Positions 25,535 to 35,399 are shown, counted from the first letter of the stretch. The stretch is 64,000 nt of DNA from Agrococcus casei LMG 22410 (GCF_900163565.1 NZ_FUHU01000028.1:1-64000), one strand, 5' to 3'. Notes: a model not told the origin generated them from the letters alone. Program-made: numbers and translations.

Positions 25535-25978
25535 TCACCCCCGCCCAAGCTTTCGGCCCGCCCGGCGGGCATTTGGACGCGACTCAACACCGGCCCGCTT
25601 CAACGCCCGCCACACCATCGAGTGCCCCACACCGAGCTCTCGCGCGATCTCACGCGTCGTCAGCCCCGACTCATAACCGCGAACCGCGTGCGTAACCTGC
25701 TCATCGTCCAACCCCTGACGGCGGATCCTGACACCAGCATCCACGAGTAGATCCCGCACCGTTTCCTTACCCAAACGATGCTCACGTGCGATCGAGATCA
25801 GCGATGCCCTGGACTCGTACGCCGCGACCATCGCCTGCAACGTCTCGGGGGCGACCGGGGTTCCAGCCGTCTCAATCGGCGTCACCACCGGCCCACGAAC
25901 ATCACTTCGAGGCACAGCTAGACTGGAAGCCGACACGCCCTGACCTTCGGAAGATCCGCGTGAAATCAACGATTTCAA
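25535..25978 (-). CDS. Protein with two helix-turn-helix repeats
   Basis: A 147-aa protein. Two tandem HTH units are visible: ISIAREHRLGKETVRDLLVDAGV (about 62-84) and REIARELGVGHSMVWRALKRAGV (about 108-130), each preceded by a helix starting AYES or GYES. The units resemble the DNA-binding end of Hin-type resolvases, without the catalytic domain. It could be a regulator of the conjugative element or a recombinase remnant. Confidence 0.6.
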   Translation of the reverse strand: MKSLISRGSSEGQGVSASSLAVPRSDVRGPVVTPIETAGTPVAPETLQAMVAAYESRASLISIAREHRLGKETVRDLLVDAGVRIRRQGLDDEQVTHAVRGYESGLTTREIARELGVGHSMVWRALKRAGVESRPNARRAGRKLGRG

Positions 25979-26039
25979 GGTGACGAACGAGGATACAGTT
26001 TTCTCCCGGTTGGGGCACTGAGAGACCGGTTCTGGGGCC

Positions 26040-26720
26040 TCAGGCAGGCGGCGTCAGGTAGACAGCCGCTGCGGCATCGGCCCCCAGGTGCGTCTCGCCC
26101 GACGGGGTTCCGATGCGCACTGTGCCCGAGTACTTCGCGCGCTCGAGCACCCGCACCTCGACGTCGGGCTCGATGCCCTCATTGGCGAGAAACCGCAGCA
26201 GCTCGCCATCCGAGTCCGAGATGCGCGTCACGGTGCCGGTGGTGCCCACTGCAGCATCGAGCACGCGCACGCCCTCCTGCGCCACGATGACGCCGTCGGC
26301 CGTGGGAATCGGATCGCCGTGCGGATCACGGGTCGGGTGACCGAGCGACGCGGCGATCGACTCGACGAGTCGGTCGCTCATGGCGTGCTCGAGCACGTCA
26401 GCCTCTTCGTGCACTTCATCCCACTGGAATCCCTGCTGCACGACGAGCCACGTCTCGATCAGCCGGTGTCGCCGCAGCAGCTGCAGCGCGAGTGTGCGGC
26501 CCTTCTCGGTCAGTTCGACAGCGCCGTACGGCTTGTGGTCGACGAGGCCGGCAGAGGCGAGCTTCTTCACCATCTCGGTCACGCTCGACGCGGCGAGCTG
26601 CAGCTTCGCGGCCAGCTGCGAGGGCGTGATCGGCTCGTCCTGCCACTCTGTGTGGGCGTAGATGACCTTCACATAGTCTTCGCCGGCTGCTGATCCGCGC
26701 CCCGGAATCCACTCCATCAC
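26040..26720 (-). CDS. mntR: DtxR/MntR-family metalloregulator with manganese-type ligands
   Basis: A 226-aa regulator: winged HTH (about 30-60), metal-binding/dimerisation domain with HEEADVLEHAMSD (about 105-117) and a C-terminal SH3-like FeoA domain. At the position of the DtxR metal ligand Met10 it has Asp (EDYVK), and at Cys102 it has Asp (EEADVLEH), as in manganese-sensing MntR rather than iron-sensing DtxR/IdeR. It is thus less likely to be the reader of the iron boxes in the island. GTG or the adjacent ATG may be the start. Confidence 0.82.
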   Translation of the reverse strand: MMEWIPGRGSAAGEDYVKVIYAHTEWQDEPITPSQLAAKLQLAASSVTEMVKKLASAGLVDHKPYGAVELTEKGRTLALQLLRRHRLIETWLVVQQGFQWDEVHEEADVLEHAMSDRLVESIAASLGHPTRDPHGDPIPTADGVIVAQEGVRVLDAAVGTTGTVTRISDSDGELLRFLANEGIEPDVEVRVLERAKYSGTVRIGTPSGETHLGADAAAAVYLTPPA

Positions 26721-27292
26721 AGTGATCGCGACCTGATGACCTGTGCGAGCTGCTCGAATGCGCGCCGCCGGTGGCTGAGGGCGTCCTTCTCGGCAGCCGA
26801 GAGCTCAGCCGAGGCACGCGTCTCTCCGTCGGGCTGAAACAGCGGGTCGTAGCCGAAGCCGCCCGCTCCCCTGGCCTCAGTCAGCACGCATCCCGGCCAA
26901 ACGCCCAGCTCGACAGCCTCGAACTCGCCGTCGACGAACGCCGCGGCGCACATGAACTGCGCGGCGCGGTCTTCGACGCCCTTGAGGTTCTCGAGCAGCA
27001 GCGCGTTGTTGTCAGCGTCTTCGCGGGTGCCTGCGTAGCGAGCAGAGCGGATGCCCGGAGCGCCTTCCAGCGCGTCGACGGCGATCCCCGAGTCGTCGGC
27101 GAGTGCGGGCAGGCCCGTGTGCTGCGCTGCCTCCCGCGCCTTGATCAGCGCGTTCGCGGCAAACGTGTCGCCCGTCTCATCGGCATCTGGGCCGTCGTAC
27201 TTCACCAGCTCGATGCCGGGCAGCAGCGGGCTCAGGATGCGCCCGAGCTCCTCGACCTTGTGCGCGTTGTGGGTTGCGACGACGACTCTCAT
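26717..27292 (-). CDS. rdgB: Non-canonical purine NTP pyrophosphatase (RdgB/HAM1)
   Basis: A 191-aa house-cleaning enzyme that hydrolyses dITP, dXTP and related nucleotides to monophosphates. The substrate motif [10 protein letters not shown] is at the N-terminus; [12 protein letters not shown] and GFGYDPLF are family signatures. The start ATG overlaps the rph stop by four bases, and the C-terminus overlaps the mntR start. Confidence 0.95.
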   Translation of the reverse strand: MRVVVATHNAHKVEELGRILSPLLPGIELVKYDGPDADETGDTFAANALIKAREAAQHTGLPALADDSGIAVDALEGAPGIRSARYAGTREDADNNALLLENLKGVEDRAAQFMCAAAFVDGEFEAVELGVWPGCVLTEARGAGGFGYDPLFQPDGETRASAELSAAEKDALSHRRRAFEQLAQVIRSRSL

Positions 27293-28041
27293 GCCGAGAG
27301 CGCCTCGCTCTGCTTCTGCGACAGGGTCGCGCATCCGCCGACTGCCAGCTCGAGTAGCTGGTCGAGCTCGCGCTTGTCGAAGGGCGCCTCCTCGGCTGTT
27401 CCCTGCACCTCGACGAACAGTCCGCGACCGGTGACGACCACGTTCATGTCGGTGTCGGCTGCGGAGTCCTCGACGTAGGGCAGGTCGAGCACGGGCTGGC
27501 CGCCGACGATGCCGACTGAAACCGCTGCGACCGAGTCGATGAGCGGCTTGGCGCTTGCGGGAATCCGCTTCTGCTCCTTGGCCCATTCGATGGCCTGCAC
27601 CAGCGCGACGTAGGCGCCCGTGATCGATGCGGTGCGGGTGCCGCCGTCGGCCTGCAGCACGTCGCAGTCGACCGTGATCGAGATCTCGCCGAGCGCCTTG
27701 AGGTCGACGACGGCGCGCAGCGAGCGGCCGATGAGGCGAGAGATCTCGTGCGTGCGACCGCCGATGCGCCCCTTGACGCTCTCGCGGTCCATGCGCTCGT
27801 TGGTCGACCTGGGCAGCATCGAGTACTCGGCGGTGACCCAGCCCTTGCCGCTGCCCATGAGCCAGCGCGGAACCTTGGGCATGACGCTTGCCGTGCACAG
27901 CACCTTCGTGCCGCCGAACGAGATCAGGGCGCTGCCCTCAGCCTGCTTCGACCAGCCCGGCTCGATCACGATCTCGCGAAGCTCGTCTGCTGCGCGTCCG
28001 TCGGGGCGGGGCTTCTGGTTCTCGGTCATGCTCTCTCTCAT
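27289..28041 (-). CDS. rph: Ribonuclease PH
   Basis: A 250-aa phosphorolytic 3'-5' exoribonuclease that trims tRNA 3' ends. Landmarks are [11 protein letters not shown], the basic stretch [14 protein letters not shown], and [21 protein letters not shown] 28041 overlaps the murI stop by four bases; a second ATG at 28029 is possible. Part of the murI-rph-rdgB operon. Confidence 0.96.
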   Translation of the reverse strand: MRESMTENQKPRPDGRAADELREIVIEPGWSKQAEGSALISFGGTKVLCTASVMPKVPRWLMGSGKGWVTAEYSMLPRSTNERMDRESVKGRIGGRTHEISRLIGRSLRAVVDLKALGEISITVDCDVLQADGGTRTASITGAYVALVQAIEWAKEQKRIPASAKPLIDSVAAVSVGIVGGQPVLDLPYVEDSAADTDMNVVVTGRGLFVEVQGTAEEAPFDKRELDQLLELAVGGCATLSQKQSEALSA

Positions 28042-28880
28042 TCCTTGGGCGATGCCTCTGCCAGAGTCGGCAGGGTGATCGCGGCTGTTGTCGTGTGCTC
28101 GACGCGGCTGACCTCGGGGCCGAGGAAGCGTCGTGCGAGTCTCAGAAACGGCGCCTGCTCGTCGGTCGTCGCCTCGAAGCGATAGCTGGCGGGGCCCTCG
28201 GCCAGAATGCTGCGGTCTGCAAGGATGCGGTACACGTCGGCGGCCGTCTCGTCAGCGCTCGAGACGAGCCGCACGCCCGGGCCCATCACATAGCCGATGG
28301 CACCTGCGAGCAGCGGATAGTGCGTGCAGCCGAGCACGAGCGTGTCGATGTCGGCTTCCTGCAGCGGCCGGAGGTATTCGCGAGCTGCGGCCAGCACGGT
28401 CTCGCCCGTCGTCTCGCCCGCCTCGACAAACTCGACGAAGCGCGGAGCCGCGACTGCGGTGATGTCAAAGCCCTCGGCAGCGAACGCCCGCTGATACGCG
28501 CCGGAGCCGATCGTGCCCTCGGTGCCGACTACGCCGATCCGTCCGGTCGTCGACCCCGCTGTTGCTGCGCGAACCGCCGGCGAGATGACTTCGACCACGG
28601 GAATCCCGAGCCCGACCTCGTACCGCTGCCGGGCGATGTCGAGTGTCGCCGCAGTCGCCGTGTTGCACGCGATCACCAGCATCTTCACGTTCTGCGCGAC
28701 CAGCGCATCCATCACCTGCAGGCTCAGCCGTCGCACCTCGGCCTGCTCGCGCGGCCCGTAGGGCGTGTGCGCCGTGTCGCCGATGTACGTGACGGACTCG
28801 TCAGGAAGCTGGTCGATGACAGAGCGGGCGACTGTGAGTCCGCCGAGTCCGCTGTCGAAGATGCCGATGGGTTGCTGCAC
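28038..28880 (-). CDS. murI: Glutamate racemase
   Basis: A 280-aa cytoplasmic enzyme making D-glutamate for peptidoglycan. N-terminal [13 protein letters not shown], catalytic Cys in ACNTATAA and second Cys in [12 protein letters not shown] start at 28880, seven bases after TAGGCT, so probably leaderless. Confidence 0.95.
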   Translation of the reverse strand: MQQPIGIFDSGLGGLTVARSVIDQLPDESVTYIGDTAHTPYGPREQAEVRRLSLQVMDALVAQNVKMLVIACNTATAATLDIARQRYEVGLGIPVVEVISPAVRAATAGSTTGRIGVVGTEGTIGSGAYQRAFAAEGFDITAVAAPRFVEFVEAGETTGETVLAAAREYLRPLQEADIDTLVLGCTHYPLLAGAIGYVMGPGVRLVSSADETAADVYRILADRSILAEGPASYRFEATTDEQAPFLRLARRFLGPEVSRVEHTTTAAITLPTLAEASPKE

Positions 28881-28893
28881 GCTGACAAGCCTA
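28881..28893 (-). promoter_or_regulatory. -10 element for leaderless murI
   Basis: TAGGCT (28893-28888) then seven bases to GTG; the hexamer overlaps the TAG stop of the upstream acetyltransferase gene. Confidence 0.55.
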
Positions 28894-29448
28894 GTTCGAC
28901 TGGGCTGCGTCGCCCGCACGACGAACCATGCGGCGCATCGATACGCCTCCCCATGACGGGCCGGCCGCAACCGACTCGCCGTAGTCGACGAATCCGCGCC
29001 GTGCGTAGAAGCGCTTCGCGCGCTCGTTGCCGTCGATGATCCAGAGGTATGCGTCATCCGCTCCGAGCGCTGCGTCCATCAGCTTCGCCGCGAGGCCAGT
29101 GCCCCGTGCACGCTCAGACACATACAGGCGGCCCAGCTCGCGATCGGCGGGCGCATCATCGGCAAGGCCGAGCGACCGCTCCCATGCCGCTGGAGCATCA
29201 CAGGCCTCGACGGCGCCGACGAGCTCGCCGTCGATCTCGGCGATCAGTCGCACAGTCGTCGACGGATGCGCGAATGCGGCCGTGCGCGCGGCCCGGTCTC
29301 GCTGCGCTCGCTGCCGCTCGGCGAAGTCGTCTGGAACGACTCCGCGGTACACCGCAGCCTGTTCGGCGACGATGAACTCGTCCCATCGCTCGGCATCTGT
29401 CGCAGCGGGCTCGCGGATCACAGCCTGAGCCGCATCGATTGTCTCCAT
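28891..29448 (-). CDS. GNAT-family N-acetyltransferase
   Basis: A 185-aa acetyl-CoA-dependent acetyltransferase. The acetyl-CoA loop is [13 protein letters not shown] (the R/Q-x-x-G-x-G/A motif), and the C-terminal [18 protein letters not shown] is motif B. A Shine-Dalgarno GGAGGA precedes the start. The substrate is unknown. It lies directly upstream of murI and its stop codon is part of the murI promoter. Confidence 0.88.
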   Translation of the reverse strand: METIDAAQAVIREPAATDAERWDEFIVAEQAAVYRGVVPDDFAERQRAQRDRAARTAAFAHPSTTVRLIAEIDGELVGAVEACDAPAAWERSLGLADDAPADRELGRLYVSERARGTGLAAKLMDAALGADDAYLWIIDGNERAKRFYARRGFVDYGESVAAGPSWGGVSMRRMVRRAGDAAQSN

Positions 29449-29472
29449 TCCTCCAATGATACGAGGCGGCGG

Positions 29473-29484
29473 TACCCTGGGCTT
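29473..29484 (+). promoter_or_regulatory. -10 element for leaderless pncB
   Basis: TACCCT at 29473-29478, six bases before the GTG start; no Shine-Dalgarno sequence. Confidence 0.55.
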
Positions 29485-30789
29485 GTGAATTCCAGCGCAC
29501 TGATGACAGACCGCTACGAGCTGACGATGATCGACGCCGCCATGCAGGCCGGCACCGCTTTTCGCCCCAGCGTGTTCGAGGCATTCGGCAGACGGCTCTC
29601 CGGCGGCAGGCGCTACGGCGTCGTGGCCGGAACGGGGCGGCTGCTCGACCGCATCGAGCAGTTCAGCTTCACCGATGCACAGCTGAAGTTCCTGCGCGAG
29701 GGCAATGTCGTCTCACCTGAGGCTCTCGACTATCTCGCCGACTACAAATTCACCGGCCGCATCCGCGGCTATGCCGAGGGCGAGCCGTACTTTCCCGGCT
29801 CTCCCCTGCTCACTGTGGAGGGCACGTTCGCCGAGTGCGTCGTGCTCGAGACCGTCATCCTCTCGATCCTCAACTACGACTCTGCCGTCGCAACGGCCGC
29901 CAGCCGCATGGTCACTGCCGCCGGCACTCGCCCGGTCGCAGAGATGGGCTCGCGGCGAACGGGCGAGGAGTCGGCCGTTGCCGCCGCACGTGCCGCATAC
30001 ATCGCGGGATTCACGAACACCTCGAATCTCGAAGCGGGCATCCGCTGGGGCATTCCGACCATGGGCACTGCCGCCCACTCCTTCACGCTGCTGCACGACA
30101 GCGAAGAGGATGCATTCAGAGCCCAGATCGATGCGCTCGGAGTCGGCACCACCCTGCTGGTCGACACCTATGACACGGCCCGCGGCGTCGACCTGGCAGT
30201 GAAGGTCGCCGGAACAGAGCTCGGCGGCGTGCGCCTCGACTCAGGCGACCTGCCGATCATGGCCGCCCGCACCCGAGAGCAGCTCGACGCGCTGGGGGCG
30301 AAGAACACCCTCATCACGGTCACGAGCGACCTCGACGAGCACGCGATCGCAGGTCTCGCCGCCTCACCCGTCGACGCCTACGGCGTCGGCACGAGCGTCG
30401 TCACCGGTTCGGGCACCCCGGCTTCGGGCATGGTCTACAAGCTGGTCGCACGCGAAGGCGACGAGGGCTGGAAGTCGGTCGCCAAGGCGAGCGAGAACAA
30501 GGCGAGCCACGGAGGCGAGAAGCTCGCCGTCCGAACACTCGAAGACGGCGTCGCCGTCGAAGAGACGATCTTCATGGGTGACCCGACGAAGGACGACGCA
30601 GCCGACGCGTCACGCGGCCGCGGACTGCAGGTCGACCTCGTGCGCGGCGGCGCCATCGCCGACGAGTACCGCGGTGCAGCGGGCGTCGCGAAGGCGCGCG
30701 AGCACAGGAAGAACGCTGTCGCCGAGCTGCCGATCGTCGCTCACAGGCTGCGTCCGGGCGACCCGGCGATTCCCACCGTCTTCAGGTAG
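29485..30789 (+). CDS. pncB: Nicotinate phosphoribosyltransferase
   Basis: A 434-aa enzyme of NAD salvage converting nicotinate and PRPP to nicotinate mononucleotide. Recognised by LMTDRYELTMIDAA at the N-terminus, FTNTSNLEAG, MGTAAHSF and VRLDSGDL. I chose GTG 29485 (VNSSALMTDRYEL) because it starts just before the conserved N-terminus and fits the leaderless pattern. Monocistronic. Confidence 0.95.
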   Translation: MNSSALMTDRYELTMIDAAMQAGTAFRPSVFEAFGRRLSGGRRYGVVAGTGRLLDRIEQFSFTDAQLKFLREGNVVSPEALDYLADYKFTGRIRGYAEGEPYFPGSPLLTVEGTFAECVVLETVILSILNYDSAVATAASRMVTAAGTRPVAEMGSRRTGEESAVAAARAAYIAGFTNTSNLEAGIRWGIPTMGTAAHSFTLLHDSEEDAFRAQIDALGVGTTLLVDTYDTARGVDLAVKVAGTELGGVRLDSGDLPIMAARTREQLDALGAKNTLITVTSDLDEHAIAGLAASPVDAYGVGTSVVTGSGTPASGMVYKLVAREGDEGWKSVAKASENKASHGGEKLAVRTLEDGVAVEETIFMGDPTKDDAADASRGRGLQVDLVRGGAIADEYRGAAGVAKAREHRKNAVAELPIVAHRLRPGDPAIPTVFR

Positions 30790-30810
30790 GCCGCCGAATC
30801 GGGGCGTCGC

Positions 30811-31077
30811 CTACTCGTCTTTCATCGACTCGTAGATCTTCTTGCACTCCGGGCAGATCGGAAACTTCTCGGGGTCGCGCCCCGGCGTCCACTTCTTGCC
30901 GCAGAGAGCCCTGACGGGCTTTCCTGACATGGCTGACTTGAGGATGCGGTCCTTCTTCACATAGTGCGAGAAGCGGTCGTGGTCGCCGTCTTCGAGCTGC
31001 TCCTCGTTGAGGAGCTTCTCGAGCTCGCGATCCATGACATCTGTGCCGCCGGCCGGAGAGTCGAGGTCTGTTCCCAT
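30811..31077 (-). CDS. DUF3039 zinc-ribbon-like small protein
   Basis: An 88-aa protein conserved in actinobacteria. It has an acidic N-terminal helix, then HYVKKDRILKSAMSGKPVRALCG and CPECKKIYESM. Cysteines in ALCGKKW and CPEC probably bind zinc. Function unknown. It converges on pncB with a 21-bp gap. Confidence 0.85.
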   Translation of the reverse strand: MGTDLDSPAGGTDVMDRELEKLLNEEQLEDGDHDRFSHYVKKDRILKSAMSGKPVRALCGKKWTPGRDPEKFPICPECKKIYESMKDE

Positions 31078-31188
31078 GCATCCATTGTCTCACCCCTGGG
31101 CGAACACTGCGAGGCGATGCGACACTCCTGCCGTACCATGAGCTTCTGCGCAGCGCATACGCTGGCGCGGCAACGAGAGGAGACATCC

Positions 31189-32040
31189 ATGGCCGAACAG
31201 CAGCCCATCGAGGCCTCGAACACGATCATGCGCGTGCTTGACACGATTCTCGACACGCAGCGTCCGCTCGTCGTAGCCCACCTGCGCTCGCTGCGACGCA
31301 AGCAGCCGCACATGACTCCCGAGCAGATGCTCAGCCGAATCGAGAAGCAGTTTCTCGCTGCTGTCTCGACAGGAGGCGCCGCCGTCGGCGCCACGGCTGC
31401 CATTCCGGGCCTCGGCACGGTGTCATCGCTCGGCGTCTCTGCCGCAGAGACCCTCGGATTCCTCGAGGCGAGCGCCTTCTTCGCCCAGGCCTACACCGAG
31501 ATCCATGGAACAGCGCTGGTCGACGAGAAGCGCGCCAAGGCCCTGGTCATGACGCTCCTGCTCGGTGAAGCCGGAACGTCGCTCGTCAGGCGAGTCGCCG
31601 CGCAGAGCATGGGCTCAGGCCCCACGAACGAAGCCTTCTGGGGCGATCTGATCACCAACTCGATGCCTCCCGGCGTGACGCAGCAGCTGCTCGAGTACCT
31701 GCGCAACGCGTTCATCCGCCGCGTCACGCAGAACGCCGCGAAGGGCTGGATCGGCAGGGCGATCCCGTTCGGCATCGGTGCCGTCGTGGGCGGAGTTGGC
31801 AACCACGTGCTCGGGCGTCAGATCATCGCGAACGCACGCGGTGCATTCGGTCCGGCGCCGATGTACTTCACCACCGAGCTCGACCCGCGGCCCTCCGACC
31901 GCGCTGACCGCAAACGTCAGAAGCAGCTGCAGCGCGATCTGAAGAAGCAGATCGGCTCGGCCACGAAAGAGCGCGGGCTCACCGGCATCGTTCGCAAGAA
32001 CAAGCAGCGTTCATTCGACGAGCCGGAGTCCGAAGACTAG
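31189..32040 (+). CDS. Unrecognised membrane-associated protein
   Basis: A 283-aa protein with a GAGAGGAG ribosome-binding site. The N-terminal ~55 aa are helical; then glycine-rich hydrophobic segments (TGGAAVGATAAIPGLGTVSSLG, about 63-84, and IPFGIGAVVGGVGNHVLG, about 190-207) look like membrane-inserting hairpins. The C-terminal 60 aa are very basic (KRQKQLQRDLKKQ). No family named; a peripheral or membrane protein with a nucleic-acid- or lipid-facing tail is possible. Confidence 0.7.
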   Translation: MAEQQPIEASNTIMRVLDTILDTQRPLVVAHLRSLRRKQPHMTPEQMLSRIEKQFLAAVSTGGAAVGATAAIPGLGTVSSLGVSAAETLGFLEASAFFAQAYTEIHGTALVDEKRAKALVMTLLLGEAGTSLVRRVAAQSMGSGPTNEAFWGDLITNSMPPGVTQQLLEYLRNAFIRRVTQNAAKGWIGRAIPFGIGAVVGGVGNHVLGRQIIANARGAFGPAPMYFTTELDPRPSDRADRKRQKQLQRDLKKQIGSATKERGLTGIVRKNKQRSFDEPESED

Positions 32041-33182
32041 GGCATCTCGCCCAGCTGCACCGTCAGCTCGAGCTCCTCGCCGTCGCGCATGAGCGTCACG
32101 GCGACCTCTTCGCCTGCGGCGTACGAGCGGATGCGCGCAGTCAGGTCAGCGGCGCCGGTCACGGAGGTGCCGTCGACGGCAGTGATGACATCGCCTGACC
32201 GCAGGCCGGCCTCAGCCGCAGCCCCTGACTCGGTCGTCTCGTGCAGGGTGGCTCCCACCACGCCTGCCCGCGCATCCGTCTGGTCTGTGACGGTCGCACC
32301 GAGCAGACCGTGAGACGCTTCGCCGTGCTCGATGATCTCGTTCGCGACCCGCTGGACGAGATCGCCCTCGATTGCGAAGCCGATGCCGATCGAGCCGCTC
32401 GCTCCCTCCTGCGCGCCGCTCTGGGACGGGCTGGCGTCGGCGATGGCGACGTTGATGCCCACCAGTTCGCCGCTGCCGTTCAGCAGAGCGCCGCCGGAGT
32501 TGCCCGGGTTGATGGGGGCATCGGTCTGCATGACCGGCACCGTCACCTCGCTCGAGAGCTGGATGCCGCGGCCCGTTGCCGAGATGATGCCGTCGGTCAC
32601 GGTGTTGCTCAGCCCGAGGGGCGAGCCGATCGCGACGGCCTCGTCGCCGACCGACGGTGCGCTGTCGGCAAAGGCTACTGCCGGAAGATCGGCGTCGACC
32701 TTGAGCACTGCGAGGTCGACAGCAGGGTCGGTTCCCACGAGCTCTGCCTGCAGCAGCTGGCCGTCAGCGGTCTCGACGGTGATGCGGGCGCCTCGGCCCT
32801 GACCGTCGAGTGAGACCACGTGGTTGTTCGTGACGATGTACCCGCCCTCGGCCACGACGACGCCGCTTCCTGTTCCGGAGGCCTGCTCCGTGGTCACCGA
32901 GACAGTCACGACCGACTGCGCCGCAGCCTTCGCCACTGCTGCCGTGCTGCTCACCTGCAGCGTCGATGTGTCTTGCACGCTCGGACGCGCATCCTGCTGC
33001 TCCTGTGCAATCAGCGTTGCCGCCTGGCCGCCGGCCACGCCTCCGAGCACCGTGCCGCCCGCAACTGACAGCGCCGCGACCCACGCGATCGTCACCTTCG
33101 TGCTCGACTTCGGCCGGGCAGCCGCTCGGGCGCTCAGCTGCTCTGCGAGAGGGTTGACGACTGATTCACGTGGCGACTCCAT
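32037..33182 (-). CDS. HtrA/DegP-type serine protease with PDZ domain (S1C)
   Basis: About 381 aa. One N-terminal membrane anchor (about 32-55), then a trypsin-like protease facing outside with His in ITNNHVVSL, Asp in AVDLAVLKVD and Ser in NPGNSGGALL, and a C-terminal PDZ domain (GLLGATVTDQ...). Quality control of exported proteins is the family role. The start is uncertain: ATG 33182 is the simplest choice, but ATGs at 33215 and 33230 are in frame. The stop codon shares the CTAG of the convergent gene's stop. Confidence 0.9.
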   Translation of the reverse strand: MESPRESVVNPLAEQLSARAAARPKSSTKVTIAWVAALSVAGGTVLGGVAGGQAATLIAQEQQDARPSVQDTSTLQVSSTAAVAKAAAQSVVTVSVTTEQASGTGSGVVVAEGGYIVTNNHVVSLDGQGRGARITVETADGQLLQAELVGTDPAVDLAVLKVDADLPAVAFADSAPSVGDEAVAIGSPLGLSNTVTDGIISATGRGIQLSSEVTVPVMQTDAPINPGNSGGALLNGSGELVGINVAIADASPSQSGAQEGASGSIGIGFAIEGDLVQRVANEIIEHGEASHGLLGATVTDQTDARAGVVGATLHETTESGAAAEAGLRSGDVITAVDGTSVTGAADLTARIRSYAAGEEVAVTLMRDGEELELTVQLGEMP

Positions 33183-33261
33183 GCCTCCATGGTGCGCTCG
33201 TCGGCTATGCGTCATCCATGCGCTTGCCATGACTGACAGACGTGTTCGCCACGCCCACCTC

Positions 33262-33273
33262 TAGGCTGGTCGC
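33262..33273 (+). promoter_or_regulatory. -10 element for the leaderless aminotransferase gene
   Basis: TAGGCT at 33262-33267, six bases before ATG 33274; no Shine-Dalgarno sequence. Confidence 0.55.
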
Positions 33274-34476
33274 ATGAATGACCTGCCATGGCTGAAGACC
33301 GCACGGGCCGCGCAGCTCGCTGGCGACGACGGCGCGCTGCGGCCCACCGTGTTCGCAGAGATGACGGCGATCGCCGCAGAGACCGGCGCCGTCAACCTCG
33401 GCCAGGGATTCCCTGACTTCGACGGGCCGCCTGAGATTCTCGAGGCCGCACGGCAGGCGATTGCCGACGGCGTCAACCAGTACGGACCCGGTCGCGGCAA
33501 CCCGATCCTCATCGACGCCGTGCGCGATCAGCGTCGACGGCACTACGGCCTCGAGCACGCTCGCGACGAAGTGCTGATCACGGTCGGAGCAACCGAGGCG
33601 ATCTCTGCGGCGCTGCTCGCATACTGCGACACCGGGGATGAGGTCATCGCATTCGAGCCGTACTACGACGAGTACGCTGCGGTCGCCGCACTCGCGGGCG
33701 CGAAGCTCGTGCCCGTCGCGCTGCAGGTCGGCGACTTCCAGCCCGACCCGGCAGATCTCGAGCGGGCCATCACACCCCGCACGAAGGCGATCGTGCTGAA
33801 TTCGCCGCACAACCCCACCGGCGCGGTGTTCACCCCCGAGCGGCTGCGCGCGATCGCCGAGATCGCCAACAGGCACGGCATCCTGGTCATCTCAGACGAG
33901 GTCTATGAGCACCTCACCTTCGGCCCGCGTCATGTTCCGATCGCGGCCCTCGGCCTCGACCCCGACCTCTCGATCGCGATCTCATCGGGCGGCAAGACGT
34001 TCTCGGTCACGGGCTGGAAGGTCGGATGGGCGGTCTCGACTCCCCGGCGCATCAGCGAGATCACTGCGGTCAAGCAGTACATGTCGTTCGTCGGCAGTGT
34101 TCCGCTGCAGCCGGCGATCGCACTCGGCCTCGGGCTGTCAGACGCGTTCTTCGACACGCTGCGAGCCCAGTTCACCGCCAAGAGAGACCGTCTCGTCGAA
34201 GGGCTCGAGGCAACGGGCATGCGCGTGTTCACTCCCGAGAGCGGCTACTTCGCGCTCGCTGACGTGGCGCCGCTCGGTCATGCCAGCGCGACAGAACTCG
34301 CCTACGCCCTCCCGCGCGAGGCTGGGGTCGCTGCTGTGCCCGTCTCTCCGTTCGCGAGGCCCGGGCGCGACGATCTGCGATCGATCATGCGGTTTGCCTT
34401 CTGCAAGCGCGACGAGACGATCGCAGAAGCGTCAAAGCGACTGCAGGAGTTCGCCGCTCGCGCAGCTCAGTCTTAA
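33274..34476 (+). CDS. PLP-dependent aminotransferase, class I (methionine/kynurenine aminotransferase-like)
   Basis: A 400-aa fold-type I aminotransferase. NLGQGFPDFDGP at about 40-51, PHNPTG at about 172 and the PLP Lys in SGGKTFSVTGWKVGW (about 238). This set resembles YbdL/KAT-like enzymes that use methionine, glutamine or kynurenine. The exact substrate cannot be read. Its stop overlaps the ribF stop by four bases on the other strand. Confidence 0.9.
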   Translation: MNDLPWLKTARAAQLAGDDGALRPTVFAEMTAIAAETGAVNLGQGFPDFDGPPEILEAARQAIADGVNQYGPGRGNPILIDAVRDQRRRHYGLEHARDEVLITVGATEAISAALLAYCDTGDEVIAFEPYYDEYAAVAALAGAKLVPVALQVGDFQPDPADLERAITPRTKAIVLNSPHNPTGAVFTPERLRAIAEIANRHGILVISDEVYEHLTFGPRHVPIAALGLDPDLSIAISSGGKTFSVTGWKVGWAVSTPRRISEITAVKQYMSFVGSVPLQPAIALGLGLSDAFFDTLRAQFTAKRDRLVEGLEATGMRVFTPESGYFALADVAPLGHASATELAYALPREAGVAAVPVSPFARPGRDDLRSIMRFAFCKRDETIAEASKRLQEFAARAAQS

Positions 34477-35399
34477 GAAGACGGATGCGCGAGCAGCATC
34501 TCGCGCGCGTCACCGATGTCACGGTGCATCTGCTCGATCAGCTCTTCGCCCGAGCCGAAGCGGTGCATCGTGCGCAGGAACGACACGAACTCGACGGTCA
34601 TGAGCTGGTCGTAGCAGTCGACGTCGGCATCGATCAGGTGCGCCTCGACGACACGCTCGATCTCGCCGCCGAACGTGGGGTTGTTGCCGACCGAGACCGC
34701 TGACGGGTAGCGGACTCCCCCGACCGTCGCCCATGCTGCGTACACGCCGTCTGCCGGAACGAATCCCTGCGGGTTGGTCTCGAGGTTCGCGGTCGGGAAT
34801 CCGAGCTCGCGCCCGCGCTGTGCGCCGCGAACCACAATGCCCCTGACAGACGGCAGCCTGCCGAGCATGATCGCGGCGTCTTCGACGCGGCCGAGCGTGA
34901 GCGCATCCCGGATCCAGGTCGATGAGATCCTGCGGCCGTCGCGCACGCAGATGTCGTCGATCACACGCACCTCGGCGCCGTAGCCGGGCGCCGCCTGCAT
35001 GAGAGTGGTCGCGTTGCCTCGGCCGCCCTTGCCGAACGTGAAGTCAGGGCCGACCATGACGAGCTTCGCCCGAAGGCGCTCGAAGATCGCCGCGATGAAC
35101 GCATCCGGCTCGGTCGCCATGAGCTCTCGGTTGAACTCGAGCACGATGACTCGGTCGACGCCCGACTCCTTGAGCAGCTCTTCGCGCTGCGAGCTCGAGG
35201 TGAGCGCACGCGGAGCGAGGTCGGGTCTGATCAGCTCGAGCGGATTTCTGTCGAAGGTGATCGCCACGGTCTCGAGCTGCTGCTCGGCGGCCGCTGCCGA
35301 CAGGTCGCTCATGATTCGCGTGTGCCCTGTGTGCACCCCGTCGAACTTGCCGATCGTGACCGCGGTGTCGCAGTCGCTCTGAATCTCGTCAATGCGCAT
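34473..35399 (-). CDS. ribF: Bifunctional riboflavin kinase/FAD synthetase
   Basis: A 308-aa enzyme making FMN and FAD. The N-terminal adenylyltransferase has IGKFDGVHTGH (about 16-26); the C-terminal kinase has GRELGFPTANL. FAD from this enzyme supplies the SIP reductases among others. ATG 35399 lies inside the 3' end of the upstream membrane-protein gene (11-bp overlap). Confidence 0.95.
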   Translation of the reverse strand: MRIDEIQSDCDTAVTIGKFDGVHTGHTRIMSDLSAAAAEQQLETVAITFDRNPLELIRPDLAPRALTSSSQREELLKESGVDRVIVLEFNRELMATEPDAFIAAIFERLRAKLVMVGPDFTFGKGGRGNATTLMQAAPGYGAEVRVIDDICVRDGRRISSTWIRDALTLGRVEDAAIMLGRLPSVRGIVVRGAQRGRELGFPTANLETNPQGFVPADGVYAAWATVGGVRYPSAVSVGNNPTFGGEIERVVEAHLIDADVDCYDQLMTVEFVSFLRTMHRFGSGEELIEQMHRDIGDAREMLLAHPSS

